Origin: Hyphomicrobiales bacterium | GTDB lineage: Bacteria; Pseudomonadota; Alphaproteobacteria; Rhizobiales; Devosiaceae | DNA length: 5,452 nt | NCBI GenBank assembly: GCA_028290345.1 | Contig: JAQGKB010000132.1 | Span: 1-5,452 of the forward strand | Direction: 5' to 3' | In this document: in pieces, positions 4,884-5,452 of the stretch | Numbering within the stretch: the first letter of the stretch is position 1 | Layout: each line of letters opens with the position of its first letter | Notes under the pieces: model-generated | Told to the model about the DNA's origin: nothing | Seen by the model: the letters and a program-made list of their open reading frames with translations, nothing else | The model's database searches: none | Made by a program: the position numbers and the translations under genes

Positions 4884-5452
4884 CAGAGCATCGGGCGACC
4901 GCCGGTGACGGGGATCATGGCGCCGGTGATGTAGCTGGCCTCGTGCGAGGCGAGCAGCACGTAGACGGGCGCAAGTTCGGCCGGTTGCCCGGCGCGGCCA
5001 AGCGGCGTGTCGCTGCCGAATTTTTCAACTTTTTCCTTCGGCATCGTCGAGGGGATCAGCGGGGTCCAGATCGGCCCGGGGGCGACGCAATTGACGCGAA
5101 TGCCCTTCGGGGCGACCAACTGGGCGAGGCCGGCCGTGAAATTGGCGATGGCCCCCTTGGTGGTCGCGTAGGCGAGCAGGGTTGGGGACGGGTTCTTGGC
5201 GTTGATCGAGGTGGTGTTGATAATGGCGCTGCCCGGCTTCAGGAGCGGCATGGCCGCTTTGCAGAGATAAAATGGAGCGTAGATATTGGTGCGGAAGGTC
5301 CGGTCCCACTCCTCGCTGCTGATCTCCTCAATGCTTTCATGGGTACTCTGGAAGGCAGCGTTGTTGACCAGGATGTCGAGCCCGCCGAGTTCCTGTACCG
5401 CCTTGTGGATCAGCGATTGGCAGTGGGCCTCGTCGCTGACGTCGCCCGGAAC
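4883..5452 (-). CDS. YghA-like SDR oxidoreductase (glucose 1-dehydrogenase-like), 5' end outside window
   Basis: The frame is open from the right edge, giving 189 residues of an expected 285-300; about 100 N-terminal residues, including the TGxxxGxG cofactor loop, are missing. An internal ATG at 5249-5251 is not the true start, since SDR sequence continues upstream of it. Numbering the visible fragment: LVNNAA at 28-33, RTN at 54-56 (N56), S82 in NTTSIN, Y95 and K99 in YATTKG, then RVNCVAPGPIWTPLIPST (119-136) and DTPLGRAGQPAEL (148-160). The last two stretches are characteristic of the YghA / Bacillus YdaD-YhxC group, often annotated as glucose 1-dehydrogenase or general stress protein 39. 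In that group the N-terminal extension explains the longer length. It is the first visible gene of the minus-strand run. Its physiological substrate is not established; the homologues' link to stress fits the EcfG-type promoter found downstream. Confidence 0.91.
   Translation of the reverse strand, partial: VPGDVSDEAHCQSLIHKAVQELGGLDILVNNAAFQSTHESIEEISSEEWDRTFRTNIYAPFYLCKAAMPLLKPGSAIINTTSINAKNPSPTLLAYATTKGAIANFTAGLAQLVAPKGIRVNCVAPGPIWTPLIPSTMPKEKVEKFGSDTPLGRAGQPAELAPVYVLLASHEASYITGAMIPVTGGRPML

Noticed and set aside
4883..5251. A shorter 122-residue reading of the YghA-like SDR starting at the internal ATG.
   Set aside because: The same frame is open to the window edge and encodes conserved SDR sequence (LVNNAA, RTN) upstream of that ATG, so the gene is longer and its start lies outside.

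Overview
The window is GC-rich chromosomal DNA that reads like an alphaproteobacterium, probably order Hyphomicrobiales/Rhizobiales (a Devosia-like genome would fit). This is inferred from codon use, the gene families, and alphaproteobacterial promoter signatures: a Pho-box-like site and an EcfG-type general-stress promoter. I see no insertion sequence, tRNA, rRNA, CRISPR array or phage gene. Six of the seven genes lie on the minus strand.

Left edge (1-335). The first 25 codons of a left-handed beta-helix (hexapeptide-repeat) acyltransferase-like gene of the type found in phosphonate (phn) clusters run leftward out of the window. Its roughly 260-bp upstream region holds a Pho-box-like 7-4-7 direct repeat (156-173). 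It also holds an AT-rich nest of inverted repeats (201-226) with a half-site like those of HutC/PhnF-type GntR regulators. Together these suggest dual control by phosphate starvation and a local repressor.

Left-centre (336-1977). A small exported protein of unknown function (+) converges, 19 bp end to end, on a membrane-anchored diguanylate cyclase (-) that keeps its GGEEF active site and its RxxD inhibitory site. A 129-bp spacer follows with no strong signal.

Right half (1978-5452), all minus strand. Reading leftward, the order is a YghA-like short-chain dehydrogenase (5' end outside the window), a second short-chain dehydrogenase 12 bp downstream, a 97-bp gap, an erythromycin-esterase-family protein, and 2 bp later a dienelactone-hydrolase-like alpha/beta hydrolase. 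The gap contains GGAAC-16 bp-CGTT, an exact match to the alphaproteobacterial EcfG general-stress consensus, about 60 bp before the esterase-family start. The likely picture is a stress-induced esterase/hydrolase pair with its own promoter, possibly also read through from the upstream dehydrogenases.

No gene here looks like a wholly new system. The most useful observations are regulatory: the EcfG-type promoter and the two-part control region upstream of the phosphonate-type gene.
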